DNA from: Piper betle
Taxonomy: Eukaryota; Streptophyta; Magnoliopsida; Piperales; Piperaceae
Assembly (NCBI GenBank): GCA_033002965.1
Contig: JAURVB010009040.1
Location: 1-64,000 of the forward strand
Reading direction: 5' to 3'
DNA length: 64,000 nucleotides
The position numbers and the translations under genes are program-made. How positions within the stretch are numbered: the stretch's first letter is position 1; every line of letters starts with the position of its first letter. Positions 34,721 through 47,599 of the stretch are shown in pieces. The notes beneath the pieces are model-generated. The model had not been told where the DNA came from. It did no database searches and was given only the letters and a program-made list of their open reading frames with translations.

Positions 34721-35639
34721 AGGGCTACCAACAAGGGAAAGTACAATATTTCAGATGATTATACAGACCTGGATATTTCGAACTCGCAGCTGCGACCAAT
34801 GATCCTAATCTGAACGAGAATATAAAATTATACATAAGTATAATTTTATTCGAGTAGGAATGCATGCAACTAAATATCTAATATATATATCATTTTCAAA
34901 AATATTAAATATTAAATTATCAACAAATCTAGTGAGATAATTAATTATTCCTGTGACATAATCATGTAAATCCTACTTCACATTTTAAATTAATTATCTA
35001 AATCATAATTAATACCTAACAATTGATAAAATAATTATTACTAATAACAAGTATTTAATTTTCTTTTGCGGTGATAATTATTTAACCCCGATCTTGATGA
35101 TTTAGTTGACGGTTATAATTTTTAATCGCTACTATTATTTACTGCAATTTAATTAATTAAGTTGTTCAATTAAATTATTTAAAATAATTTGTATTATTCA
35201 AAAATATTATTAATACAATTATTTTATATTATTCGACTCAATAAAGTTTAAAACTTTATTTAATTTCATTATGTTATTTAGGTTCGATGCGAGTGATTGC
35301 TACCCGATTGTCGTTTAATAACCCATTTTACACAGTACTGACTCGTTATTAAAATAATCACTTTATTTACCTAATATTAAATTTAATATGGTAAAGGTAA
35401 AATTTTTATTTTATTAATTACTTATAACCCTCCGATTTAATTTAATCGCTTAAATTTCACCGATTAATTATTGACCGTTTATCGTTATCGAGTTTTTATT
35501 ACTCGTGGCAATTTCATACAATAATTAGTTAGATTAGTAACTTTACCCATAACCCATTAAAATAATTATTTTTAAAGATTTATTACTAGTTCAAATTATT
35601 TCTAACTCGAGTCGGTATAGAGTCAACTAGTATTTACAG

Positions 35640-36170
35640 AATTGCCACTGCCCTTCTTCTTCTTCTTCGGCATGCCCTGTTCGTGTCTCCAGGTGCTGTC
35701 CAGCCGCCGCTGCCACCGACCACCTCCGGCCATGGTCCATTGTCGCCATCTAGCCCTGCCATGCCGTTGCGGTGTCGCCCTAGCCAACTCCGGCTGTCTT
35801 CCAACCGCGGCGATGCCCGCATCGCCCTCCTAGCGGCACGCTCGCGGTGGCAATTCCACCTCCGGCGAGCGTCGCTGCCTCAATTGGGTGGTCGCCTCGT
35901 CACGGTCGACCACCTATCTACCTTCCCCAGCAATATTGGAACCCGTTGCCACCCAGGACGACTGAATTTCTTCCCCCACTGCCGTTGCCCCTGTTTTTGG
36001 CCATTTACCACCCCAGGCTGACATCCACACATGCGAGATCGACCCTACAGTGATTGACGAAGAGGGTAGGATCATCTTCCGACGTCGGAATGACCCTTGC
36101 CACCGATTCCCGGTGACCTTGCCTGTGCTTTCCCATCTCGCCGAAATAGGGGACGCGTCAGCCAAATTAA
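35640..36170. other. GC-rich block in family B copy 2
   Basis: Open frames occur on both strands with Pro/Arg/Ser-rich products and no domain. The block is flanked by AT-rich repeat sequence. Similar GC-rich blocks occur inside family A LTRs (39640-40010, 49980-50130), so this looks like a recurrent structural feature of these LTRs rather than a gene. Confidence 0.5.
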
Positions 36171-36599
36171 AGTTTAATTTTTTTGTTTAGTTCCTTTCTT
36201 GTTGATTTTAAACTTTAATCCTCACGATTATAAAGCTTATTCTCAAATTAAAATATGCATGCAAGATAATTAAGAAGAGGGAGATAGAAAGAATACCTAA
36301 GTAAGGAAGAAGACATGCCGGCAAGGGAGAGGAGAAAAGAATGCGAATGAAGGCTAGGTGGAGGACATCCTTTATAAAATGAAATGACGGCTAGGGTTTG
36401 GGGAAACACACCAACACCTGTATTTTACTCCTTTAACTGGGTAACCGGGTAAAGAATAAAATATTAAACCGGGTAGATAATATAATATAATTAATATTAA
36501 TTCTCTGACGTTCGATCCTTCCTTGCCCGAGTCGAATATATTAAAAAAAATTTTTTAATTTTTTTCCCCATAATCTTTACACTTTTCTTCTGTTTATCA

Positions 36600-36960
36600 C
36601 CTTTATTAGCTTGTAAATTATATCTTCGGGCCTTGCAGTATAGAAACTCTTGTAAGTGATGTCTCCTTATAATACAACATGCACTCATTTGAACATACAT
36701 GTATTTTCTCTATCCACACTCCTAGCTTCTTCATTAATTTCTTTGAGTCATAAAAAGAACTTGATAACATGTTCTTTCTTGGTAAGAAATTTTTCATAAT
36801 AGATACAAACTCATTAAATGTTGTTTGAGCACCATTATGACTCGTTTTTATATTTAATAACCTTATTGTTGCAAAATCTAGAAACGCCTTAACTGCATGT
36901 TCATACACTAGATTGAAAATTCCTTTACTTAACTACCTTTGAAACATCCAATCATGACCA
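36600..36960 (-). mobile_element. CACTA transposase N-terminal TNP2 fragment
   Basis: The minus strand reads FVSIMKNFLPRKNMLSSSFY, DSKKLMKKLGVWIEKIHVCS, NECMLYYKE. This is the family's LLPxxNxLPxSxYEAKKxLxxLGLxYxKIHACxNDCMLYxKE stretch. It belongs upstream of the TNP2 core at 33052-33425 and has the same orientation. Confidence 0.85.
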
Positions 36961-37672
36961 TTTCTATTCATTGTTATGGCCTACACTGATGTATGTCAAA
37001 AAACTTTATATAGAGCTTGAGACTGAAATCAACAACACCACAAGTTAATTTAGGTGTCGATAATAACGATAGCATACATAAGTGTGTTCATATTTATAAG
37101 AGGCATGCTTCACTAAAAAACATATATGGATATATCTTAAATTAAATTAGAATGAACTATAATAATATATGGCTTAAAATAAGCTGAATTCACAATCCTG
37201 ATCAATCAAAGGCAATTCTCCCACCTTCAATCTTTTGTAATAGAAAATTCCTATAGTTCTTGGTTGTCTGGTATATGGCTGGAAAAACTAGACATCGGAC
37301 ATCCATTTAGGAGATCTGAAGTTGTGAACTGAATTGGTACTCGACACAAGACTATAGGGGGGTCATCGACAGTTATCGTTGGACTCAAGAGACATCGACA
37401 GGGGATAACTTAGTTGGGTAAATTACAATGATTTGTTAGTAATTAATTATGATAATGTAATAATCATCCCTCAATTATTTAAAATATAACAAATCCAATC
37501 ATGAAATAAAACACGAAAAATCTACTTAAAAGCAAAAACATATTAATCATCAAATCATGCATACCATGACACAAATATATTCAATTAAAAATGTATCATT
37601 AATCACAATTTAATTAATCTCTAATCATGCTTCAACATACAAATCATGATTTTAACTGATTTTAAATTAATT
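36960..37672. other. Sequence between CACTA fragment and solo LTR, nothing recognised
   Basis: AT-rich; by position it should be CACTA interior, but I cannot show it. Confidence 0.4.
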
Positions 37673-37677
37673 GCATT

Positions 37678-40447
37678 TGTAACACCCCAATTCGATCCAC
37701 CCGCAAACCGAATTGGAAATGTTACCGGAGACCGAACTATTCGCTAATCAACATAATTTGGTTAAGCAGACCTTGATCTATCATTGGCGTATGATAGATT
37801 GTCTCAAGATAGTGATGCAAACATTCAATGTATTGATGAGATGTTTAGGTTTTAACATTATTCAAAATGAATCCTATGATGAAATTCATATTCAAAACAA
37901 AGCAAACCTGTTAAAAGTTTGAAAGCCATGATTTTTAAAATAAAATAGACAAAGTCTCCCCTAACAGTGCAATAGGGACTACCCTGTCAATGGCAAACAA
38001 TATGTATACATAACAATAAAATATAAAGCGATGCTAAAACATCATCTCTTTCCAATAGCATTGACATTATAATCATCTTTATATTGTTACGTCGGGTCTC
38101 AACCCCATTTGCTTATCCTATTCAATTCTATTAATAATAATCAACACACAGATGATATCACAGTTTCACAAAATAATTCCTGCAATTAGACATTAAATCA
38201 TTCATCCACATAATTCACAACAATTCATCAAACTACAATTTCCATTCCATTTGGCAGGTACATGTGTGCATGGTGCATTGCTGCTCTTCCACAGCCCCAA
38301 TAGCGATCAATCATTTAGGTTCTCACCCGCATATATAATAAGAAAATGTTAGTAATGAGTGTTACTAGTCTAAAAATAACTAATAATCAAACTTGCATTA
38401 GAATCTCTTATAAAGGCACTAATTAGGAACCATTAGCCTCTGCTTGAGAGCGTCCCATTTTGATTTGTCAGATGCCTCAACATTTTCAAACTATCCATCG
38501 CATGGAAAATCAATTATCCTAGAGCCCTCAACATCCTCCGTATCACTCCGACCCTGAGTGCACAGAGGTCGAGTACTCTCAAGTAGGAACCTTCAGTACC
38601 CTTAGAATCCACAAGTCTAGACATGCACTACATTGTACAACCCATAGTCCTCCACACTTCTCAGGTTTGAGGAACTCAAAGGTGGAGTTGTTAGGATCCC
38701 TCGGGAACGGAACAACCCACTCACCAATACAAAGCCTGCTTTGACACTGCCACGTACAACCGCTCACGGTGCACTTGAGTCGACTTTCCCTTGATTCACA
38801 TCTCACTGGAAAATCGATAAAACTATATATGCATAGGTTGGGTAGGGATTATAATATAGTAGGCTTGAAGGCATCATGATCTGGATCTAAATTATCTAAA
38901 ACAAACTTGAGGGATCTCAATGTCGAGGGTCATTAATCTAGAAATTCATACGATTAAATGGCCAGTGTGGAGTGGGATACGATAAATCCACTACTCGACA
39001 AATCTGTATACCTGTTAAAACAAATCGCGATAGAGTGATAGAGTCAAACCAAAAGCTAGTCCTAAACGGACATGGTAGAAGCTCCAATCATGTCCACGAG
39101 CCTAGGCGGCAAGCTTCTACTTCGTATCTACACATCGAAACTAAAAGCTAATACCCGTTATTTGAATGATGCATTCACATATCCTATATCACACTCACAT
39201 CAATCCACATCATGATTTTCTAAGTTATAGTGCAGTTAATTAACAATTCATACCTAATTTACTTAATCAGTTCATTTGCATTTATTTTATATCATTCAAA
39301 TGATGCAAATTTATTTTTATTTACAATAAAAATAATTTATTATGTCAATCTATCCAATCCTAGTATGATGTGCTAATAGTTATCAATTTTTAAATAATTA
39401 CATCAGAGTTAATTATATATGTGTCATTGGTGATCGGCGATGACTAGGATTTGTCACCTGGTTTGGGACTTGAATTCGGCAATCAGCGATGTCTGAAGTT
39501 CGATTAGGTTTGTCTAGATAAATTCGGCAAAAATCTAGCAATTTTCGGTAAATTCCAGCGAATCTGGATTTTTGGCAAATTTTCAGCAGCTTCTAGTAAG
39601 TTTTCGACAGTTTTTCAGTTACTTTTCCAGCTAGGAGAATGAGGCTGTGGGTTAGAACCAGCTCGGCGAACTCGACACGACCACGGTGGTGGTGAGGGCG
39701 ACAATAGCGGCGATGGTTGTCAGCAACGGCCGTGGGTTGGGTGGCTTATCTGATCCACCCTTGGCCATTCTCGGTGGTGGCGCACAGTAGGGGAAAGATG
39801 TCTGGGTCGAAGGGGGAAGCGATGGCGGCCGACGGCCGAATCGACATCAGGAGTGCGGCGCAGGCATGCGATGTCGGGTGTCATGGATGCTCGGCTGAAC
39901 TCTTGTAGAGTCAATTGGTGGCAGTGTGGCTGATGGAGGCGGTGTCGGCGGCAATAATTGAGGCGGCGATCGGGGTTAGGGGAGAAAACATTGGGGGAGG
40001 GTTTTAGGTGGCACTTTCATAAATAAAAGTGGACTCGACTTTGACTCGAGTTAAAAATAATAACTAACTCCTAATAAATTCTAAACAAAATCCAAAAAAA
40101 TCAAAAAATAGCATAAAATATAATACACTTAATAACATTAAAATGACATGTTCTATAACTAATAACCCACCCAAATTGTTATATAACACGTCCTAATGCA
40201 TTGTTTGGCATAAAAATAATTATACAATCAAATATATATAAAAAAATAACTAAATACTGTCATATACTCTAATAACTAATTTTTCTAATGTTATCATCAT
40301 ATACTCATATACGCTTGCCCTTCATCGCTTTTAACGCATGGCTAGCCTCGACTTAGCACACATGCCATGAAACTGCCTCGACTCAAACCAATGGGTAAAT
40401 TGATTGGTTCGCTGATTTAAACTCTGACTTGAGTCACGGGTTTTACA
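37678..40447. mobile_element. Solo LTR (family A), 2770 bp, with target duplication
   Basis: It starts TGTAACACCCCAATTC and ends GGGTTTTACA (TGTAA..TTACA termini). An exact 5-bp target duplication GCATT lies at 37673-37677 and 40448-40452. No reverse transcriptase or other TE domain is inside. A related long copy is at 48300-50584. A single LTR bounded by a target duplication is the product of LTR-LTR recombination; a non-autonomous element without separate LTRs is the alternative. Confidence 0.85.
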
Positions 40448-40452
40448 GCATT

Positions 40453-41363
40453 AACTAAAATGTACATTAAACATACCCTGCATGCTTCAATATATTAATC
40501 GCCCAAGTTCTGATTTGAATTTATTAAAAAATATTTCAAATAAAAAAAATTAAATATAGATTAAATTAAATGGAAATATATAATATAATCAATTTAACCA
40601 ATTTAAATTTACAAATAATACACAAATATGATGTCAAAAAGTAATACAATTGCATTCATCACAATTACATAAAAAAACATCAAACTATAATTATTACATT
40701 TATTATCAACATCAATTTAAATTCTTTTTTTTAAATTACCAAATTCTATCAATGGCATTTCCCATCGGTGGCGTCTGTCCCAGTAGCAAGGAGGGCCAAG
40801 GAGGATGAAGTGGCGGCAGTGTGACTCGGTAGTGCGTGGCACGATGGGAGCATCAAATAGCCATGGCGTAGTGACAAGGCATGGCTAGTGCAATGCACAG
40901 CGGCGGCGAGGCACAACAACTTTGGGACCCGGCTGCGGTGTCAACACAGTAGGGGGAGACGGTCGACAATGCTGGGCTCGATTTGGGGGGCTTCTGCCCC
41001 CAACTTTATTTTAATGTGTCAAAGTGTTGTGACTGGCTTGCAACCACCATATCCGGTCTCAAAAAGAAATATAATACACGTGTGATTTCTTTTTGAAATA
41101 GTGACCATGTAGAGACTGCAAAGCGAGTCGTATAAAATAATTAACTTTTTCTAACCATAATTTGCAACCAGATATTGCAGCTACAAACGTGCGGTCAATA
41201 ATACGGTTGCAAAAGGGTTACTAAATTCTTTAAATAATTTTGCAACTACTTTTACGGTCGTAAATTAAATCAGTTTCAACACGATTGCAAGCCGGTTCCT
41301 AATTTGCAACCACAATTCCTAGTTGCAAATATGGGATCGTAGACGAATGATTTTCTACTAGTG
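40453..41363 (-). mobile_element. CACTA terminal region with subterminal repeats
   Basis: The right end (41344-41363) is the complement of CACTAGTAGAAAATCATTCG, a typical CACTA terminus. TTGCAA-centred words crowd the last 330 bp in both orientations (near 41038, 41162, 41211, 41243, 41287, 41308 and 41330), as expected for TNPA-like binding repeats. It is the 5' end for the minus-strand transposase pieces at 36.9 and 33.4 kb. A moderately GC-rich stretch lies at 40750-41000. Confidence 0.8.
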
Positions 41364-41512
41364 AACTTGAAGAATTCAAAGTATCTTGATGTTAGTCTTG
41401 ACTAAATATATAAATAAAAATTATGGGCTGAAGAATAAAGAGTCTACTATTGATATCCACTCCTCAAGAACCGATGAAAAATAAAGAATTCAAAGTACCG
41501 GTGATTATATTC
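41364..41512 (-). repeat. LTR fragment of gypsy element C
   Basis: Matches 54048-54180 (words TTGAAGAATTC, TTAGTCTTGACTAAATATA and AATAAAGAGTCTACTA). It lies between the CACTA terminus and a minus-strand polypurine tract (complement of CTACCCCCCTTAAAG, 41511-41525), as the 3' LTR of the element described next. Confidence 0.6.
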
Positions 41513-44500
41513 TACCCCCCTTAAAGAATTTTGCCCCAAAATTTGCTTAAGGAAAGAGTGTTGTTTACTTGATCTTCATGTCTGACTCAACTTCCCAAGT
41601 GTCTTTTTCTAGAGCGTGATTCCTCTACGGAACCTTCACCATTGGAATAATTTTAGTTCTTAGCACCTTCACCTCAGTGTCTAGAATCTTCAGTGGCTTC
41701 TCAATATAAGGCATGTCCCTCTGAATTTCCAAATCCTTGTAGTCTATCATGTGAGATGCATCTGGAACATACTTCTTTAGCATGGATATATGAAACACAT
41801 CATGAGCTCAAGTTAGCGTATGTGGTATAGCTAATTGATAAGCCAATTCCCCCGCATGTTTGAGTATTTCAAAAGGTCCCACATGTCTTGGACTTAACTT
41901 GTCAGACTTGCCAAATCTCATCACCCCTTTGATTGCTAAAATCTGAAGGAAAATATGTTTTCCTACTTTGAACTCTAATGTTCTTTTGTGTAAGTTTGCA
42001 TATGATTTTTGATTGTTTTTGGCTTCTTTCATCGTTTCATTGATCAGTTCAACTAGCTTGACAGTTTCTTTGCACTAGATCTTTGGTGTGTAACTAACAT
42101 GATGGTGAACTATATGGTCTTCCATACAATGCTTGAAATGACACCATACCTATAGCGGACTGATAGTTACTATTGTAAGCAAATTCCCCTAAGGGTAAAT
42201 GGTCTTCCCAGCTGCCTTGCTAGTCTAAAATACAATAGGATCATAATAGTCCTTTTTGATTGACTGTTAGTATGTGGATGGAAGGCTTTACTAAACTTGA
42301 GTTCTACTCCCATAGATACTTGGAATTATTTCCACTCTTGATGGAAACCTTGCATCCCTATTTGATATTATGAAAATAGGTGTACCATGTAATTTCGCTA
42401 TATTGTGTATGTAGAGCTTAACCAATTGGTCCATATTCATGGTCAATTAGATTGGAATAAAGTGAGTAGATTTTGTGAGTTGATCTACTATTACCCAAAT
42501 TGCATCATGACTCTTCTTGTTTTTAGGTAGTCCAACTATAAAATTACACGTGATATTTTCCTAGAGCCACTTAGGTACTTCTAGTGTCTAAAGTTGTCCG
42601 CCTAGCCTTTGATGTTCAAATTTCACTTGTTGACTAGTTAAATAGTTTGAAACAAATGTAGCTATATCCTTCTTCATTCCTGGCCACCAATACATCCTCT
42701 TCATATCTTGATACATCTTGGTAAACCCTTGATAGTTGGTTTATTTTGAACAATGTGCTTCTTGTAAGACTTCTTGTTTTGACTCCTCACTCTTGGAACA
42801 CAAGGTCGACCATCAAATTTAATGACTTCATCTTCTCCTTTCTTAACTTGTTCTAGAGAAGGGAGAAACCCTTGCAGCTCCTCATCTTTACCATGGTCCA
42901 CTTTGACTATATCAAGTAAGTCATTGGAGATAGTTAAATTCACCATGAGTGAATTCAACTTATATATGTGATTCACTTTTATAATATTCTCCATCATCTT
43001 CCATTGATTGGCCATAATGTTGGAAAGTTGTCCACATTGATTTTGGCTAAGAGCATCAGCTAATGCATTAGCTTTTGCTAGATGATCAGCTATATTGAAA
43101 TCATAATTGTAAACTATAGCCATCTTGTTTGCCTTAGGATCTCGAAGATATATTTAAGACTCTTGTGATTAGTGAATACCTCAAATTTAGCTCCATATAA
43201 ATAATGTCACTACACCTTGAGTGCAAAAACTATTGCTCCTAATTTTAGATCATGTAAAGGATAATTTTTCTTATGTGTTTTTCGTTGTCTAAAAGCATAG
43301 GTCATAACTTTGTCATTTTGTATGAGGACGCCTTCATAACCTTGGTTAGAATTGCAAGTATAGAAAAAGCCTTCTATTCCTTGTGGCAATTTGAGAACTA
43401 GTGCTAATGGCAAACAATGTTGTAGTGTTTGAAAGTTCTCACATTTTTTATCCCATGTAAATTTCTTATCTCTTCTTCGTTAGAGAGGTTAATGAAATTG
43501 CTATTGTGAAGAAATCCTTGATAAACTTATGATAATACCTCGCAAGTTCTAGAAAACTCTTAACTTCAGTGACATTTTTAGGCTAAATCCATTCCATAAT
43601 TGCTTCCACTTTAGAATGATCTACTAGCACACCATCCTTGGATATAATATGACCTAAGAATAAAACTTCATCCAAAATCACATTTTCTCAATTTGGCATA
43701 CAACTTGTTCTTCCTCAATACTTCAAATGCTAATCATAGATGTTCCTCATGAGTTTGTTCATTATAAAAGTAGATTAATATGTCATCCATGAAAGCAATG
43801 ATAAAATCATCCAAGTACTCCTGAAAAATTTGATCCATCAAATCCATGAAAGCCGTTGAAGCATTGGTCAACCCAAAAGGCATAACCAAAACTCATAGTA
43901 TCCATATCTTGTCTTGAATGCACTCTTCATGATATCCTCTTCTTTGATCCTTAATTGATGATATCTTGATCTCAAATCAATTTTAGAGAACATACCAGTC
44001 AATTTCAGTTGATCAAATAAGTCATCAATCCTTGGTAAAGGGTACTTGTTCTTGATTGTGGCTTGAATCAACAATCAATAATAAATACATAATCTAAGTG
44101 ATTCATCTTTCTTCTTGACAAATAATATTAGTGCTCCCCATGGAGAATGACTAGGTCTGATAAAATCCCTTGTCAAGCATCTCTTTCCATTGAGCTTTGA
44201 GTTCATGCAACTCGGTAGGTACCATTTTGTAAGGTGCCTTGAATACTGGAGTAGTTTCTAGCAATAAGTTAATAAGAAAACTCCATCTCCCTAGTTGGAG
44301 GTAAACCTAGTAGCTCTTCTAGAAAAACATCTAAGTATTTTGAGACAACCCTAACTGAAGATGGGTCAAGCTCCTTTGATTTTGACTAAACTTCTACCAC
44401 AGTAGCTAGGAATCCTTGACATCCTTGTCTTAGATACTTTGTTGCTTTGACATATGATATAATACATGAATGGTTCACTACTTCATCTCCTAGGAAGAAT

Positions 44501-46152
44501 ACAAGATTTCCCCGAAAAAATTTTCTCTTCAAAGTGATATCTCCCTTTTATTGCACTCTATGGTGACATAGTTCTTGGATAACCAATCTATCCCTAGTAT
44601 AAGATCAATCCCTATCAAATGATACAGAGTAGAATCTCACACTATTAACTTCCCTCTACATGCATTAGGATAGGTCCTAATTGTTTGTCAACTAGTGTTT
44701 GATCTCCCTTAGGTGTACTTACAATTAGTGACGGATCTAAATCCCTAGGTTTCAACCCAACTTTTTTGGCTAATCTATATGTCATAAATAAATGTGTGCA
44801 ACCAGAAAAAAGAAGGAAAGCTGAAATTCCAGAGACAATGATCATACTCTGAACTAAGTTGTTCCTGGCCGCATCTCTTGCATTGGCTACTCTCAATTTG
44901 GCTAAACTGGTGCATTTTCCTCCATGAGTTTAGGGCAATTCTTCATGATATGACCAGCTTCTCCACATGCAAAATATTTGTTGGAACTCTTTAGGCACTC
45001 TCCAGTGTGTCTCTTCTTGCAATGATGGGACACATGATTGGTCTTCTCATCTTCATTCCTTTTCCTTTTTGAATCCATATTTTGCTTGTTCTAGTTGTTA
45101 TGATTGTTCTCAATTGAAGTAGGCTTGTCATTGTTGTTAGAAGTCGAACTCCCATTGGTGTTCTTGCTTTTGTCCTTCTTGTTCAATGGTCTATATTGTT
45201 TTGCAAGAACTTCCTCAGTAACATATGCAATAGCTAACTACTTCGGCAAGTGTCCTAGGTCTTTGATTGACAACATAGCCCTTGAGTGCAAACTGGAGTG
45301 CCCAAACAAACTTGTTAGTCTAAGCTCTTTGTGTAAATCATTCCAATTACATAAACTTTTGCTCAAACTCATGCATAGTTAGATTGCTTTGCCTAATATT
45401 ACTGAACTCTCTAGTTTTTTGTTACCTGACTTGCTCTAGATAGAATATAAAATTGAAAGCCTCCATAAATTCAGCCTATGTGATTGTCTCAAATTGATGA
45501 TGAGAAAAAATAGATCTCTAAGGTGCTTCCCACAAGAAAGTTGATTCCTCCTCAAACATGCAAGAAGCAAGTCTCACCCAATGGTTCTTAGGCACTTCCA
45601 GTTTTCAGCATGTTCAGAGTTCATAACTTTGACATTATTAGGTTCAGTGGTACCGTTCAAATATTTAGCAGCATTCTTGATATATTTCTCCAAAGTGTAG
45701 ACACTTGGCATGACCGACTGTGTAGGTGGTGGAGGTGGTACTACAACCACTGGCTCGTGATACTCTTTCGGCACCTTTGGTACCTTTGGAACATCTAAGA
45801 GTTGATGTCCCACTGGTGGTGTCTTCCTTGAATTCCTTGAGCAAATAATTGTTGAATGGTTTCCTAAGTAGCTTAACAATTATGAGCAAAGCCATTCATT
45901 ATGGAAATTAAGTTCAAGATTTCATACTACTGTTGTTGCAATTGCTCATTCGGAGCTTGTAGTTGCTGGTTGGTGATCCTGTTGGCCATCTCTTCACCAC
46001 ACAACAAACTACGAATCAATCTTTGACATATGTTTGTTAGAACCTATTATTCTATCTTGTAAGGAATGTAGTACTCAGAAGATATTGAAACGAGGTGGAC
46101 ATGCGTAAGGTAAACATGGCAACAAAAATAAAATCGAGCTATGATGCCAACT
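41511..46152 (-). mobile_element. Ty3/gypsy retrotransposon body, degenerate
   Basis: Minus-strand order: gag (45574-45895, AAKYLNGTTEPNNV), zinc knuckle (44930-45060, FACGEAGHIMKNC), protease (44645-44896), RT ([38 protein letters not shown]; 43868-44074, then [13 protein letters not shown] near 43770), RNase H (43210-43413, NYPLHDLKLGAIVFALKV; then YNYDFNIADHLAKANALADA, 43030-43123). Integrase core follows (WENITCNFIVGLPKNKKSHD, VIVDQLTKSTHF; about 42440-42570) and then a C-terminal domain (KGVMRFGKSDKLSPRHVGPF; 41808-42032). A primer-binding-site-like TGGCATCATAGC lies on the minus strand at 46138-46150. The protease core reads LFSGCTH instead of LFDSGAT and the knuckle's first Cys is Tyr. 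Many stops; not autonomous. Confidence 0.88.
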
Positions 46153-47599
46153 TGTAACGTCCCCAATTTATACACATGATACTTTATAAACCGAGATCAT
46201 TACATTAATTATGTGATCATGATTTAATAAAAATACTTAATGAAGTAATTATATAAATTGCAAAAATAAATACTAATATATACTGATCGTTTCATTATGT
46301 CATCGTATATAACTACTACACATGTCCATATATCCTAATTAAAAATATACCTGTCCAAGTACCAACTCAATAAAAGGTCTACTAATCTATTATCCTAATA
46401 AGCAAATAAAAATAAATCCTAATAAGTTGAGTTTTTCCATGCCCGCACTCCAAGGTCTTTCAATACCTACGCATAAGCAAAATTTTTTTGCTCAGTACCA
46501 ATAATAATACTAAGTCCACTACTTACATAAGTTGTAAACAAGTAAAATGACCAAATAAAACTAATCTACAAATGATTAAACGAGGAAGAAAACCAAGCAA
46601 AATGTTGAACATACTTGCATATAACTGATAACCGAAATAACTTGTAACAAGTACGTGCACATAAAATGATAACTGGATTTACTAAACGTGTCATAATACT
46701 TGATAACTGATAAACTTGATCAACCAATTAATATTACTTGTATGACTTACTAACAAGTCCCAGGAGATTAATTAATCATGAAAATATACTGAGATAATTA
46801 CCCATGTGTCTTACATGTAAGCCCTAGTAAGTTAACTTGATTGAATAACATTGAATACTATATTCACAATTAAACATGGGTGATAAGAATACAACATAAA
46901 AACACATGAAATCAAAACTTTATAATAGGGTTGGCTCTTGGGTTGCCTTGACTTCTGATAATTTGACGCATAAGTACCTTCTCAGAGTTATTGCATCCTA
47001 ATTTTGGGAAATGTTGTGGCCACTACATGACCCATGCAATAAAATAAATAAAATAACCACTGGTGATCACTAGCACCATGTAACGACCTAATCTAAAGTG
47101 CAAACTAATGTGTTATGTCATTTATTCAAAAGTGGTTAACCGAAGTTGAAGATCTGTAGTCAATTCCTACTTACAAACAAGATCTTACCCCAGTAGGTAT
47201 TAGATGTAGGACTAAGTTGAGGGATCTCACAATCCATCCATGTTAGGAAATTTCTTCCTCACACACCATTAGGATACTAGCCGGTCCTTGCTCAAGGGTG
47301 GTGCACCAAAGTCTATGGTATATCTAGTACATCTATTGAACCGTCATGAATTTAGATAAAACTACATGAAAATATGTTGTTAGGTCTAGGCCTTGTGCTT
47401 CTACTTAACACTTGAAAACTATAAGTTCAACATGATACTTATAACTTATTAATCTCATTACTTGATAACGTCTATACTTGTAGTTATAACACAAAAATGT
47501 AATAGGAAATATGACATAACCACGATTAACCAATCTAAACATCGTCAACTAGAGGTTCATAAAGCAACACAAATAATGAATAAACACGAACCTAATCAG
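46153..47599 (-). repeat. 5' LTR of gypsy element C (probable)
   Basis: On the plus strand it starts TGTAACGTCCCCAATTT directly next to the primer-binding-site-like sequence. It runs to the family A insertion at 47600; its outer end was not found. No coding content. Confidence 0.6.

Larger units (their letters stand above)
33400..36581. repeat. GACCCG-type repeat (family B), copy 2, interrupting the CACTA element
   Basis: The left part (33400-33720) matches copies 1 and 3, lacking their first ~60 bp. It then contains the 30-bp minisatellite, an AT-rich stretch (34790-35640), a GC-rich pyrimidine-biased stretch (35640-36165) and a tail with AACCGGGTA words. The end at 36581 reads TCTTTACA, as in copy 3 at 53058. 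CACTA transposase sequence resumes on the other side, so this is best read as an insertion, possibly an LTR or a non-autonomous LTR element. Confidence 0.6.

Noticed and set aside
35634..36165. Open frames on both strands in the GC-rich block
   Set aside because: No domain, overlapping frames on both strands, embedded in a dispersed repeat.
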